A stretch of DNA of 64,000 nt from Amycolatopsis regifaucium (GCF_001613935.1 NZ_LQCI01000003.1:354500-418499), one strand, 5' to 3'; positions 7,869 to 17,187 are shown, counted from the first letter of the stretch. The notes: a model not told the origin generated them from the sequence alone. Numbers and translations: made by a program.

Positions 7869-8729
7869 TCACGATTCGAAGTACTCCATCAAGGTCGGCG
7901 CCCATGCCTTCTGATCGAACAGGTGGTCGAACCCCTCCCGCGTAAGGAGTTCGCCGCGAGGTATCTCCTCGGCGATCCTCGCGCACGCGTCGTGGATCTC
8001 CTTGATCCCGTCGTCCCCTCGCATGAGCAGCGTGGGCACGGTGATCTTCCGGATCTCCTCGTACGGGATGTCCAGGTGGTCTTTGCTGATCATCGCGTCG
8101 TAGTACGTCGACGGCGCCATGGACTCGAACGCCTGCCAAGCCGGATGGCTCTTGAAGTGCTCGATGTTCTCGTCCTTGATGAATCCGACGACGTCCCGCG
8201 CGAAGATCGTGACGACCTCTTCACGACGGTCCTCGGCGATCAGCTGTTTGAGCTTCGCCACCTGCTCGGCCGTGGCCGTCTCGGACCAGTACGGGGGTTC
8301 GTACAGGGCGAGTTTGACCATCGGCGCCCCACCGGCCGCGGCCAGCAGCGCGATGACGCCGCCGGTGCAGTTGGCGAAGACGTGGCACGGCTCGCCGACG
8401 GCTTGGAGCACCGCGCGCAGGTCGTCGATCTCGAGCTGGATCGTCCACTGGTCCGGATCGCCGTTGCCGCTCTCGCCACGGCCGCGCCGGTCGTAGTTGA
8501 AGACGCGGAACCGTTCGGACATGGCCGTCGCGAGCGGCGTGAACATGGCGCGGTCGTTCAGTCCCGCACCGACCACCACCACGGCCGGGCCGGTGTCCCC
8601 GAACCGCTCGTACGCGATCAGCGTGCCGTCGGCCGACACCGCCTTTTCCAGCACGCTCTCGTGTGCCGCGTAGTCGAGGTTGAGGTCACCGAGGATCCCG
8701 CCTCCGCCCTCCGCCGTTTTGTCTGCCAT
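7869..8729 (-). CDS. alpha/beta hydrolase with Cys at the nucleophile position
   Basis: A 286-residue alpha/beta-hydrolase: the oxyanion-hole region is VVVVGAGLND, then YDRRGRGESG, and the nucleophile elbow reads FANCTGGVIAL (Cys about 121) where Ser is usual. Late in the chain, the acid and His are plausible in LLMRGDD and GFDHLF. A Cys nucleophile is known in dienelactone hydrolases, so an esterase, lactonase or non-hydrolytic role is open. AAGGAG precedes the ATG. It lies 28 bp downstream of a P450 gene on the same strand and is probably co-transcribed with it. Confidence 0.8.
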   Translation of the reverse strand: MADKTAEGGGGILGDLNLDYAAHESVLEKAVSADGTLIAYERFGDTGPAVVVVGAGLNDRAMFTPLATAMSERFRVFNYDRRGRGESGNGDPDQWTIQLEIDDLRAVLQAVGEPCHVFANCTGGVIALLAAAGGAPMVKLALYEPPYWSETATAEQVAKLKQLIAEDRREEVVTIFARDVVGFIKDENIEHFKSHPAWQAFESMAPSTYYDAMISKDHLDIPYEEIRKITVPTLLMRGDDGIKEIHDACARIAEEIPRGELLTREGFDHLFDQKAWAPTLMEYFES

Positions 8730-8757
8730 GTTCGGACTCCTTCGACTGCGACGGGGG

Positions 8758-10005
8758 TCAGACAGCGACCGCGGACTTGCCCTTGAGCAGGACGGGCAGG
8801 CTCTCGTGGCCGTTGACCACGAAGCTGCCCTGTCCGACGAGCTCGGAGCGGTCGACCGCGAGTTCGATGTCGGGGAAACGGTCGAACAGGGCGGGGATGC
8901 CGGTCATCCACGCGCTCTTCGCCAGCCGGGCGCCGATGCAGTAGTGCACGCCGAAGCCGAACGAAAGGTGCGTCTTGTCCTCCCGCAGCGCGTTGAACTC
9001 GTCCGCCGTTTCCCCGTGGATCTTCGGGTCCCGGCCGACCCCGGCGAAGTCGACGAGCATCACGTCACCCTTGGCGATCTTGACGCCGCCGAGCTCGACG
9101 TCTTCGGTGGCGAAGCGGAACGGCAGGTGCGCGACCGGCGACTCCACCCGCAGTGTCTCCTCGAATACGTCCTCCCAGGAGATCTCCCCGGCCTTGACCT
9201 TCGTGAGCAGCTCACGGTCGGTCATCAACGCGACCGAAGCGTGCGCGAGCGCGTTGACCAGGGTCTCGGAACCGGCGCCCAGCAACAGGTGCAGGGTGCC
9301 GATCATCTCGGAGTCGCTCAGGCGCGAACCGTCCTCCTCCTTGGCCGCGATCATGCCGGTGGTGAGGTCGTCGCCCGGGTTTTCGCGCTTGTACTGCACC
9401 AGATTGGAAATCGCCACCTGCCAGTTCGCCAGGTTCGCCTCCGCGACCTCGGCGGTGATGCGGGTGTCGATGTTCTTGTGGCCGCCTTCGAGCACCTCCG
9501 CGCGGACGTCCACCGGAACGCCGAAAAGGTCGCACATCAGCCGGGTGGGCAGCTCCATGTGGAAGCGGCCCTTGATGTCCACGACCTCGTCGGGGGCAGT
9601 GGCGGCGAGGTCGTCGAGCAGCTCGTTGACCGTGGTGTCGATGTGCTCCTGCATGGCGTCGACCCGGCGCTGGGTGAACGCCTTCAGGAGCAGCTTGCGC
9701 AGCCGGGCGTGGTCGGCGCCGTCCTGTGTCGCCATGGTGTCCATGGCGGCCCAGGTGATCAGCGGCCAGCCATCCGAGATCTTGCCGTCGATGTAGTCGG
9801 GCCAGTTACGGCGCGGGTTCTTGGAGAACAGCGCCTCGTTGCCCATGATCTCCTTGGTGAGCTCGTAGTCGTGCACCGACCAGGCGAGCACGCCGTCCGG
9901 GAGCTCGACCCGAGCGATCGGGCCCTGCTCACGCAGACGAGCGGTCTCGCCGTGCGTGTCGGTGCCTTCGGGGTTGAGGACGTAGGGGCACACGGCGTCT
10001 GACAT
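8758..10005 (-). CDS. cytochrome P450 (CYP105/107-type)
   Basis: A 415-residue bacterial class I-type P450. The I helix is LLLGAGSETL, the ExxR is in EETLRVESP, and the heme loop FGFGVHYCIGARLAKS puts the axial Cys near residue 356. I start at the ATG at 10005, where GGAGGT lies 8 nt upstream; the open frame runs further but has no better site. It heads a two-gene minus-strand unit with the hydrolase and is divergent from the VOC/SDR genes across a 245-bp promoter region. It probably performs a late hydroxylation or epoxidation; the substrate is not predictable from sequence. Confidence 0.9.
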   Translation of the reverse strand: MSDAVCPYVLNPEGTDTHGETARLREQGPIARVELPDGVLAWSVHDYELTKEIMGNEALFSKNPRRNWPDYIDGKISDGWPLITWAAMDTMATQDGADHARLRKLLLKAFTQRRVDAMQEHIDTTVNELLDDLAATAPDEVVDIKGRFHMELPTRLMCDLFGVPVDVRAEVLEGGHKNIDTRITAEVAEANLANWQVAISNLVQYKRENPGDDLTTGMIAAKEEDGSRLSDSEMIGTLHLLLGAGSETLVNALAHASVALMTDRELLTKVKAGEISWEDVFEETLRVESPVAHLPFRFATEDVELGGVKIAKGDVMLVDFAGVGRDPKIHGETADEFNALREDKTHLSFGFGVHYCIGARLAKSAWMTGIPALFDRFPDIELAVDRSELVGQGSFVVNGHESLPVLLKGKSAVAV

Positions 10006-10250
10006 GAGACACGACCTCCAGTGGTGGTCCATTGTGGTGACCGATTGGCTTTTCAAGCTAAACCCGGTTTCGGCGGCTTTACGTCTTCGGAATTGCGGGC
10101 CTGTCATGGGCTTTCGCGCAGTTCCGCCGCCTGGCAGTCCTGGAGAAGAAATTCGGGGTCCACGCGCCGTAATCTCGCAAAAGATCACAAAACGGCGCGG
10201 TAGGCGTCAAAGAACCCTTTTCCGTCACGCCCGACTTCAGGAGAGCGCAC

Positions 10251-10703
10251 ATGGACATCGAACTCGTCCCGCCGCCGGCCACCCCGATCCCCGAAACGCC
10301 GCCGGGGCTGCCGGGTCTGCACCACGCCACCATCACCGTCACCGACGTGGACCGCAGTGTGGCCTGGTACAGCGAGATGCTCGGCATGGTGCTGTGGATG
10401 AAGGAGGAGTTCCCGGGTGGTCGCGCCGCGGGCCTGATGCGCCCCGGCACCCAGGTCTTCCTCGGGCTCGCTTCGCACGACCGCAACGAGGGTGAGTCGT
10501 TCAGCGCGCACCGCACCGGACTGGACCACCTCACGTTCGCGGCCACCGATCGCGAAGAACTCCGCGCCTGGCACGCCTTCCTGGTCGGCAAGGGCGTCGA
10601 GTGCAGCGACCTGCGTGAATACACCGAGCCGCTTCCGTTCGCGCTGTTCACCTTCACCGACCCGGACGGCGTCGCGCTCGAGATCTTCCACGTCGAGGGG
10701 TAG
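10251..10703 (+). CDS. VOC-superfamily protein
   Basis: A 150-residue glyoxalase-fold protein with a leading Pro-rich segment. The conserved core is LHHATITVTDVDRSVAWYSE, then RTGLDHLTFAATDREEL and the end FTFTDPDGVALEIFHVEG. The two His residues and the terminal Glu match the usual metal ligands of VOC enzymes (H-H-E), so it is more likely to be a metalloenzyme (ring-cleaving dioxygenase, epimerase or thiol transferase type) than a pure binder. AGGAGA sits upstream of the ATG. An SDR follows after 4 nt. Confidence 0.82.
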   Translation: MDIELVPPPATPIPETPPGLPGLHHATITVTDVDRSVAWYSEMLGMVLWMKEEFPGGRAAGLMRPGTQVFLGLASHDRNEGESFSAHRTGLDHLTFAATDREELRAWHAFLVGKGVECSDLREYTEPLPFALFTFTDPDGVALEIFHVEG

Positions 10704-10707
10704 GACC

Positions 10708-11502
10708 ATGACCGACGCACCACTTGCCGTCGTGACCGGGGCTTCCTCCGGTATCGGCGCGGAGTTCGCCCGGGTCCTGCTCGATCGCGGGTACCGGGTG
10801 CTGGCCGTGGCCCGTCGTGCGGACCGGCTCGACGCGCTCGCGGCGGGCACCGACGGGCGGCTGATACCCGAGGTCCAGGACCTCACCGCGGACGGTGCGA
10901 TCGAGTGTGTCGCCGCCCGTGCCGAGGAACTCGGCGGTGCCGATCTGCTCATCTGCAACGCCGGCCGCGGGTTGCAGGGCCGGTTCGTCGAGACGGCCCG
11001 GTCCGAGACCCTCGAGATGTTGCGGCTCAACGTACTCGCGAGTGTCGACCTCGCATCCCAGGTGGTACCGCGGATGGTCGAGCGCGGCTCGGGCGGGGTG
11101 ATCGTGGTGGCGTCGTCGCTGGGCTTCTTCGCGACACCGAACCTTGCCGCCTATGGCGCCAGCAAAGCGTTCCTGCTGTCCTTCGCCGAGTCGTTGTCCA
11201 CCGAGCTGAGGGGCACCGGCGTCCAGGCCATGGCGCTGTGCCCGGGGCCGACCATCACGGAGTTCAGCGAGGTCGCCGGCCTCGGCGACGCGGTGGAAAA
11301 GACCCCCGGGCACACGACCGCCGCCGAAGTGGTGGCGGGCGCGCTCCGGGCCTGGGACGCCGGCCGGGTGGTCACCGTGCCCGGCACCGTCACCCGATTG
11401 ATGACCGCGGCGCTCGACCACGCGCCGCGCGCCATCGCCCGCCGCGTGATGGAAAAGGTGTTCCGGTCCCCGGAAGAAGCGACGCAGCTTCCGGCGGCTT
11501 AG
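10708..11502 (+). CDS. short-chain dehydrogenase/reductase
   Basis: A 264-residue classical SDR. The cofactor motif TGASSGIG is at about residue 10, NAG lies near 88, and the catalytic Ser and YxxxK are in VASSLG and YGASK (about 140-155). CPGPTITEF follows the active site. The NADP(H) preference is suggested by the Arg pair after strand 2 (ARRADR). It would oxidise or reduce a keto or hydroxyl group during tailoring. It is coupled to the VOC gene and followed by a strong terminator hairpin. Confidence 0.9.
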   Translation: MTDAPLAVVTGASSGIGAEFARVLLDRGYRVLAVARRADRLDALAAGTDGRLIPEVQDLTADGAIECVAARAEELGGADLLICNAGRGLQGRFVETARSETLEMLRLNVLASVDLASQVVPRMVERGSGGVIVVASSLGFFATPNLAAYGASKAFLLSFAESLSTELRGTGVQAMALCPGPTITEFSEVAGLGDAVEKTPGHTTAAEVVAGALRAWDAGRVVTVPGTVTRLMTAALDHAPRAIARRVMEKVFRSPEEATQLPAA

Positions 11503-11521
11503 CGGAGCTGCTCGGGTCAGG

Positions 11522-11552
11522 GCCCGGTCCGGTGTCGCCGGACCGGGCTTTC
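11522..11552 (+). terminator. intrinsic terminator after the SDR gene
   Basis: An 11-bp perfect stem GCCCGGTCCGG / CCGGACCGGGC with loop TGTCG is followed by TTTCC, 19 bp after the SDR stop. Confidence 0.8.
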
Positions 11553-11583
11553 CTGACATGTCAAGGCTTTTCGCCCGATCGGT

Positions 11584-11610
11584 ACAGGTGTGCGACCTGT
11601 AGCAGAATGG
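11584..11610 (+). promoter_or_regulatory. palindrome plus 19-bp repeated upstream element, copy 2
   Basis: ACAGGT-gtgcg-ACCTGT (11584-11600) is a perfect 6+5+6 palindrome. It overlaps the 19-bp sequence shared with 115-133 (here 11592-11610), which ends 6 bp before the hydrolase ATG. This may be promoter plus operator of a nearly leaderless transcript. Confidence 0.45.
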
Positions 11611-11616
11611 CAGGTT

Positions 11617-12429
11617 ATGACCACGACCCATACGCTTGACGTCCCGGGCGCACGCGTGCGCTATGAGGTTCGCGGCGCGGGACCGCTGTTGTTGCTCATG
11701 GGCTCGCCGATGGGCGCCGCGGCCTTCGAGCTGCTGGCCGACGAGCTCGCGAACGACCACACCGTGCTCACCCACGACCCGCGGGGCTTCTCGGGCAGTC
11801 CGGTCCACGACCCCGACGAGGACTCCACTCCCGAGAAGCGCGCGGACGACGTCGCCGCCCTCATCGACGCCGCCGGTGCCGAGTCCGCCGACGTGTTCGG
11901 CACCAGCGGCGGCGCGATGACCGTCCTCGCGCTGGCCGCGCGGCATCCCGGCCGGGTGCGGACGGTCATCGCACACGAGCCGCCGGTCCTGGAGTTCCTG
12001 CCCGACGCGGCCGAACAGCGGGCCGGGGTCGACGACATCGTCGACACCTTCCATCGGGACGGGCCGATGGCGGCGTTCGAGAAGTTCGCGGCCCACTCCG
12101 GCCTGGACACCGAAGAGCAGGGTTCACCCGGTGGCGCCGGCCCGTCCTCGGAGCAGGACGTCGCCGACAGCGCCCGGTTCTTCGCCCACGAGCTCCGCGC
12201 CACCACCCGGTATGTGCCCGACGTCGACGCACTGACCGCGTGCCCCGCCGGCGTGGTCGTCGGCATCGGGGCGGATTCCGGCGGCCTGCAGACGTTCCGC
12301 ACGTCGCACGAGCTGGCCCGGCGCCTCGGCGAACCTCCGGTCGAGTTCCCCGGCGGGCACACTGGCTTCCTGCCCTACCCCGAAGAATTCGCCCGGGTCC
12401 TGCGCAAGGTCCTCAGCACAGGATCGTGA
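11617..12429 (+). CDS. alpha/beta hydrolase
   Basis: A 270-residue alpha/beta-hydrolase. The oxyanion segment is LLLMGSPMGAA, DPRGFSGSP follows strand 4, and the nucleophile elbow is VFGTSGGAMTVLALA with Ser at about residue 95. The candidate catalytic His is in the C-terminal GGHTGFLPYP. This is the common actinomycete hydrolase type, possibly a lactonase or esterase acting on an intermediate. The ATG at 11617 is chosen because homologous proteins begin near this point and the shared upstream element lies immediately before it; a longer frame from 11590 would run through that element. A long hairpin follows the stop. Confidence 0.82.
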   Translation: MTTTHTLDVPGARVRYEVRGAGPLLLLMGSPMGAAAFELLADELANDHTVLTHDPRGFSGSPVHDPDEDSTPEKRADDVAALIDAAGAESADVFGTSGGAMTVLALAARHPGRVRTVIAHEPPVLEFLPDAAEQRAGVDDIVDTFHRDGPMAAFEKFAAHSGLDTEEQGSPGGAGPSSEQDVADSARFFAHELRATTRYVPDVDALTACPAGVVVGIGADSGGLQTFRTSHELARRLGEPPVEFPGGHTGFLPYPEEFARVLRKVLSTGS

Positions 12430-12432
12430 TGC

Positions 12433-12485
12433 GCGTGAAGGCCTCCTTCCCCCCGGCTCAGCCGGGGGGAAGGAGGCCCTTACGC
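12433..12485. repeat. long inverted repeat of the GAAGGCCTCCTTCC family
   Basis: Two 25-base arms around TCA, nearly perfect (two mismatches near the base), lie just after a plus-strand stop and just before the end of a minus-strand gene. It probably serves as a bidirectional terminator. Confidence 0.7.
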
Positions 12486-12499
12486 CGCGGTCGTCAGCG

Positions 12500-12808
12500 T
12501 CAGGCCTGGGCGCCGAAGCCGTAGGAGCCGACCAGGGCGCCGCCGGAGAAGACCGGGCCATCGGGGACGCGGGAGCGGAACTCGCGCTGGAACTCCTGGA
12601 ACGCCGTCGACGCGTTCAGCGGATTGTCGTCACCGTCGACATAACCGACATGGAGGAAGCTCACTCCGTCGTCGAGCCGGAATGAGGCATAGCTGAGGCC
12701 GCCCGGTCGTTGTTCCGCCAGCTGGGCGAAGACCGCCTCCACCAGTTTCTGGTTCTCGTCGGCGGCTTCCGGTGTCGTCTCGTACCGGACGACGAACGCT
12801 GAACCCAT
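12500..12808 (-). CDS. small dimeric alpha/beta-barrel protein (ABM-like)
   Basis: A 102-residue protein. The pattern FVVRYETTPEAADENQKLVEAVFAQLAEQ, then YASFRLDDGVSFLHVGY and FQEFQREFRSRV is that of the ferredoxin-like dimeric barrel shared by antibiotic-biosynthesis monooxygenases and related small proteins. No catalytic residue can be named with confidence, so oxygenase activity is only a possibility. The ATG is preceded by AAGGGAACG. It follows the epoxide hydrolase gene by 15 bp on the same strand. Confidence 0.65.
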   Translation of the reverse strand: MGSAFVVRYETTPEAADENQKLVEAVFAQLAEQRPGGLSYASFRLDDGVSFLHVGYVDGDDNPLNASTAFQEFQREFRSRVPDGPVFSGGALVGSYGFGAQA

Positions 12809-12823
12809 TTTTCGTTCCCTTCC

Positions 12824-13990
12824 TTACCGCTGTGCCTGGGCGGCCCGCCGGAACGACCGCAGGTCGTCGACGAACAGATCTGGTTCCTCCATCGCGGCGA
12901 AGTGGCCACCACGGTCGAATTCGTTCCACTGCACGATGTTCGGCAGTGCCTGCTCGGCGATGCTCCGGATCGGCTGGGCGAGGTCGTGAGCGTACACGGC
13001 CACCCCGACCGGGCCCGGAATCGGCGGCAGCGGCTGCGGATCGCCCCCCGAGGTGGGCATGAATTCCACGTTGTCGCAGTAAATGTGCCCCGACGAGCCG
13101 GCCGTGCCGGTCAGCCAGTACAGCGTGGCGTGGGCGAGGAGCGTGTCGCGGTCGATGGCGTCCTCGGGGGTCTTGTCCGAATCGCTCCACTCCTTGAACT
13201 TCTCGACACTCCAGGCGAGCTGGCCCACCGGCGAGTCGGTCATGCCGTACCCGACGGTCTGCGGCCGCGTCGACAGCAGGCTCATGTAGGCCGAACCCTG
13301 GGAGCCGAAGTGCGCCAGGCGCTCCAGCCGGGCGAGGTCCGACGGCGGGAGCGAGCCGAGTTCGGCCGGGTCGCCGGTCGGTGGCGCGAACAGGAAGTTG
13401 ACGTGGGTGCCGAGGACGTGCTCGGCGTCGATCAGGCCGAGCAGGAGCGTCACCGTCGCGCCGAGGTCGCCGCCTTGCGGGATGTACTTGTCGTAACCGA
13501 GCGAGGACATCAACCCGGCCCAAGCGCCCGCCACCCGGGGCAGCGTCCAGCCGTGTTGCTTGAGCGGGCTGGAGAAACCGAAACCGGGCAGCGACGGGAT
13601 GACCACGTGGAAGGCGTCCGCCGGGTCGCCGCCGTGCGAGCGCGGGTCCGTCAGCGGGCCGATCACGCCGAGGAATTCGAGGAACGATCCCGGCCAGCCG
13701 TGGGTGAGCAGCAGCGGCACCGCGTCCGGCTCGGGGGAGCGCACGTGCAGAAAGTGGATGTCCTCGCCCTCGATGGTGGTGACGAACTGGGGGTAGGAGT
13801 TGATCCGGGCTTCCAGCGCTCGCCAGTCGAAGCCGCTGCGCCAGTACTCGGTCAGCTCACGCAGGTAACCCAGCGGGGTGCCACGGTCCCAGCCGACGTC
13901 AGGAGTTTCGGCGGGCCAGCGCGTGGCGGTGAGCCGTGCGTGGAGGTCGTCCAGGTCCTCCTGCGGGATTTCGACGCGGAACGGGCGCAT
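12824..13990 (-). CDS. epoxide hydrolase (microsomal type)
   Basis: A 388-residue protein with an N-terminal EHN domain ([17 protein letters not shown]... RWP) and an alpha/beta-hydrolase domain. [10 protein letters not shown] is the oxyanion-hole motif, GGDLGAT carries the nucleophile Asp (about 175), and [12 protein letters not shown] at the end supplies the catalytic His. The family opens epoxides by an ester intermediate. I start at the ATG at 13990 (MRPFRVEIP) because GAGGA is 8 nt upstream; an upstream in-frame extension is poor. It may open an epoxide made by a P450 or the FAD monooxygenase in this cluster. Confidence 0.9.
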   Translation of the reverse strand: MRPFRVEIPQEDLDDLHARLTATRWPAETPDVGWDRGTPLGYLRELTEYWRSGFDWRALEARINSYPQFVTTIEGEDIHFLHVRSPEPDAVPLLLTHGWPGSFLEFLGVIGPLTDPRSHGGDPADAFHVVIPSLPGFGFSSPLKQHGWTLPRVAGAWAGLMSSLGYDKYIPQGGDLGATVTLLLGLIDAEHVLGTHVNFLFAPPTGDPAELGSLPPSDLARLERLAHFGSQGSAYMSLLSTRPQTVGYGMTDSPVGQLAWSVEKFKEWSDSDKTPEDAIDRDTLLAHATLYWLTGTAGSSGHIYCDNVEFMPTSGGDPQPLPPIPGPVGVAVYAHDLAQPIRSIAEQALPNIVQWNEFDRGGHFAAMEEPDLFVDDLRSFRRAAQAQR

Positions 13991-14227
13991 CACGTGGTCC
14001 TCATTTCTGGCTCCGGGAAAAGGAAATGGGACACCCGGCGCGTGGAACGCGGTGGTCGTCCACATCGGAAGCTACAACCCTGGAGCGGATCGCCGCAGCT
14101 CCTTGCGTGCTCCGAGCAGGAACGGAGAACCGCGTGGACGTCGCAACGAAGGAGAAGAGGAGCGCCTTTCCCCGGTTCTAGCGTTGCGGCGTAACCGCTC
14201 ACACCGCAGTCCAATGGGAGGACGTCC

Positions 14228-15661
14228 ATGGGAACCAAGATCGGCGATCACGCCGTGGTGCTCGGGGGCAGCGTGGCGGGCATGCTCGCCGCCCGCATGC
14301 TTTCGGACTCCTATACCCGAGTGACCGTCATCGATCGCGACGACCTCACCGCCGCGGGCACCGGACTGCGCCCGGCGATCCCGTGGGCCGTCCACATCCA
14401 CGCCCTGCTCGAACGCGGCCGCCAGATCATCGAGGACCTGTTCCCCGGGTTCGTCGAAGACATGCTCGCCGTCGGCGTGCCCGTCGGTGACTACGGGTCG
14501 ACCTGCCACTACTGCTTCAACGGCCAGATGTTCGCCGAGACCGAGACGGGGATGGCTTGCGTGGCCGCCAATCGTCCGGTGATCGAGCACTTCCTCCGCG
14601 GCCGGACCCTGGTCCGTCCGGGAGTCTCGCTCCGGGAGAGCACCGACATCGTGGGTCTGGAAGCGTCCGAAGACCGGAGCCGGATCATCGGTGTCCGCGT
14701 CCAGGGCCGGAACAGTGGCGCCGAAGAGGTCATCACCGCCGACCTGGTCGTCGACGCCACTGGCCGCGGCTCGCGTTCTCCCCGCTGGCTCGAGGAACTC
14801 GGCTACGAGCGGGCACCGGAGGAGAAGGTCCAGATGGACCTGACCTATACGACCATGGATTTCGTCGGGCCGTTGGAGTACGACCCGCTCGGTGACGACA
14901 TCGCACTCGTCCCGACCGCGACACCGGCGTTCCCGCGGGGGGCGATCTTCGCGCGGCTGGCCGACCGCTACGCGCTCACGCTCACCGGGATCAACGGTGA
15001 CCGTGCGCCCACCGAACGCGAGGGATTCCTCGCCTACGCCAAGAGCTTGCCGCGGCCAGAGGTCTACGAAGCCGTTCGTGACGCGGAGCAGCGTTCCCCG
15101 GCGGGAAGCTTCCGTTTCCCCGCGAGCATTCGACGGCACTACGAGCGGCTCCGCCGGTTCCCGGCCGGGTACCTGATCATCGGCGACGCGGCGTGCATCT
15201 TCAACCCGGTCTACGCCCAGGGCATGACCGTCGCCGCGCTCGGCGCGACCGTGCTGGGCAAGCATCTCGCCAAGGGCGTCGAGCCGGTCCCCGCCGCCTA
15301 CTTCCGTGACCTCGCGAGCGTCACCAACGCGCCGTGGACGATGTCCGCCGCCGCCGACCTCGGATATCCCGAAGTGCGCGGCAAGCGGACCATCGCCACC
15401 AAGATGGCGAACCTCTACATGCCACGCGTCCAGGCGGTGGCGGCGAACGACCCGGTGGTGGCGCGCGCGTTCATCCGCACGATCTCGCTGATCGACTCAC
15501 CGCAGTCGCTGATGAAACCGTCGATGATCGGCAGAGTCCTTTTCGGACCCGGAGCGCGCGGCAAGCTCGAAAACCCGGCCAACGCGACGGTCTCGCCCGT
15601 GGTTTCGCTCCCGTCTTCGGAGAAGGCGGCGCGGAACGACGCCGAGCGGCCCGCCGCCTGA
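14228..15661 (+). CDS. FAD-dependent monooxygenase / epoxidase-like
   Basis: A 477-residue flavoprotein. The Rossmann motif VVLGGSVAGMLAARML opens the chain, DATGRGSRSP is the DG/middle motif, and YLIIGDAACIFNPVYAQGMTVAA near residue 320 is the GD motif of group A flavin monooxygenases. The FNP...QGM and general layout resemble FAD-dependent oxidoreductases placed with UbiH/squalene-epoxidase-like proteins. Ring hydroxylation, epoxidation or decarboxylative hydroxylation of an aryl acid is possible. GGGAGG precedes the ATG. It is divergent from the epoxide hydrolase gene and followed by an exporter gene after 44 bp. Confidence 0.85.
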   Translation: MGTKIGDHAVVLGGSVAGMLAARMLSDSYTRVTVIDRDDLTAAGTGLRPAIPWAVHIHALLERGRQIIEDLFPGFVEDMLAVGVPVGDYGSTCHYCFNGQMFAETETGMACVAANRPVIEHFLRGRTLVRPGVSLRESTDIVGLEASEDRSRIIGVRVQGRNSGAEEVITADLVVDATGRGSRSPRWLEELGYERAPEEKVQMDLTYTTMDFVGPLEYDPLGDDIALVPTATPAFPRGAIFARLADRYALTLTGINGDRAPTEREGFLAYAKSLPRPEVYEAVRDAEQRSPAGSFRFPASIRRHYERLRRFPAGYLIIGDAACIFNPVYAQGMTVAALGATVLGKHLAKGVEPVPAAYFRDLASVTNAPWTMSAAADLGYPEVRGKRTIATKMANLYMPRVQAVAANDPVVARAFIRTISLIDSPQSLMKPSMIGRVLFGPGARGKLENPANATVSPVVSLPSSEKAARNDAERPAA

Positions 15662-15705
15662 CGCCTGCTCGTTCATTTCTTCATCCGAGGTTCGAGGAGT
15701 TCCCG

Positions 15706-17187
15706 GTGACCCAGTTGAGATCAGCCGGCCGGCAGTCGAGCACTGCCGGTACCGCTGTCACGAGATTTCCCTTGGTGGTGCTGGTCCTGTTGTGCGCCGC
15801 CAACTTCACGGTGCTCCTGGACTCGCAGAGTGTCATGCTCGCGCTTCCCTCGCTCACCGCCGACCTCGGCATGAGTGCCGGCACCGCGCAGTGGGTGCTC
15901 AGCGCCAAGCTGCTCACCTTCGGCGGTTTCCTGCTACTGGGTGGTCGCGCGGCCGACCGGCTGGGTCGCCGCCGGGTCTTCATGACCGGAACCGTGCTGT
16001 TCATGGTCAGTTCCGGCGTCTGCGGGTTCTCCTGGAACGGTGAGGTGATGATCATCGCGCGGGCACTGGGCGGCGCGGCGGCGGCCCTGATGGTGCCCAC
16101 CGCGCTGTCGATCCTGATGAACGCGTTCCCGGAAGGCCGCAGCCGCAACATGGCGCTCGCGGGCTGGGCGGGCATCGGCGGGATCGGCGCCACCGCGGGT
16201 CTGCTGATCGGCGGCCTGCTCACGCAGTCGCTGGGCTGGCAGTGGGTGTTCATCATCAACGTGCCCATCCTCGCGCTCGTGGCGCTGTTCACCCCGATGT
16301 TCGTGCGGGAAAGCCGTGGCGCGGACCGGGAAGGCACCTACGATCTCGCCGGCGCGTTGACCAGTACCGTCGCGATGGTCGCGATCATCCTCGCGGTGAG
16401 CCAGGCGACCGATTCCGGCTGGGGCAGCGCGTCCACCCTCGGCCTGTTCGGCATCGCCGCGCTGCTGGTGGTGTTGTTCCTGGCCATCGAGCGGCGATCG
16501 TCCTCGCCGCTGTTGCCCCTTGCCTTGCTGCGCAAAGGTTCCATGGCCGGTGGCAACCTCGTGGCGCTGACCATGGGCATGACGGTGTTCGGGCTTTCGG
16601 TGACGATTTCCCAGTACGCGCAGATCGTGCTCGGATACGGGCCGCTGAAGTTCGGTGTGATGCAGTCCGTGATGCCGATGCTCGCCTTCGCCGGTGCCTA
16701 CGTGGGACAGACCGTGGTGACCAGGATCGGTTTCCGCCCGGTGGTCGGAGCCTGTCTGGTGCTGATGGGCGCGGGTTGTTTCCTGCTCTCCTTCGTGCGT
16801 GCCGACGGCAGCTACGTGCCCGACATGCTCTGGGGCCTCGTCGTGTTCGGACCCGGCCTCGGCGCCGGCACGGCCGCTGCCTCGGTGGCCGCACTGGCCC
16901 GGGTGCCCGAACGCGCCAGCGGCGTCGCTTCCGGCCTCAACGTGGCCGCCTTGCAGGTCGGCGGGGCTTTCGGGGTAGCGGTGGTCACCTCGGTGACCAC
17001 GATGTTCACCCCGGCGCCGGGCGGGCCCGCCGAGCTGGCGCAAGGGCTGGGCGCGGCGTTCGTCGCGTGCGTGGTGTTCGTCCTCATCGGACTGGTGGTG
17101 ACGCTGACCATGTTGCGCGGCAAGGCGCGGGCCGCGACCGTCGAGCAGCTCCCGGTCAAGGAGCCGGACTTACCCCTCGCGAGTTGA
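15706..17187 (+). CDS. MFS exporter, DHA2 type
   Basis: A 493-residue transporter with about 14 membrane segments: LLDSQSVMLALPSLTADLGMS in helix 1 (the slot of the usual LD-x-T-x-VNVALP signature) and GGRAADRLGRRRVF in loop 2-3. It is a second exporter of the same class as the one at 4832-6328. Two DHA2 pumps in one cluster suggest export of more than one form of the product, or resistance plus secretion. The GTG at 15706 follows GAGGAG by 6 nt. The same frame is open further upstream but overlaps the flavoprotein gene. Confidence 0.92.
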   Translation: MTQLRSAGRQSSTAGTAVTRFPLVVLVLLCAANFTVLLDSQSVMLALPSLTADLGMSAGTAQWVLSAKLLTFGGFLLLGGRAADRLGRRRVFMTGTVLFMVSSGVCGFSWNGEVMIIARALGGAAAALMVPTALSILMNAFPEGRSRNMALAGWAGIGGIGATAGLLIGGLLTQSLGWQWVFIINVPILALVALFTPMFVRESRGADREGTYDLAGALTSTVAMVAIILAVSQATDSGWGSASTLGLFGIAALLVVLFLAIERRSSSPLLPLALLRKGSMAGGNLVALTMGMTVFGLSVTISQYAQIVLGYGPLKFGVMQSVMPMLAFAGAYVGQTVVTRIGFRPVVGACLVLMGAGCFLLSFVRADGSYVPDMLWGLVVFGPGLGAGTAAASVAALARVPERASGVASGLNVAALQVGGAFGVAVVTSVTTMFTPAPGGPAELAQGLGAAFVACVVFVLIGLVVTLTMLRGKARAATVEQLPVKEPDLPLAS

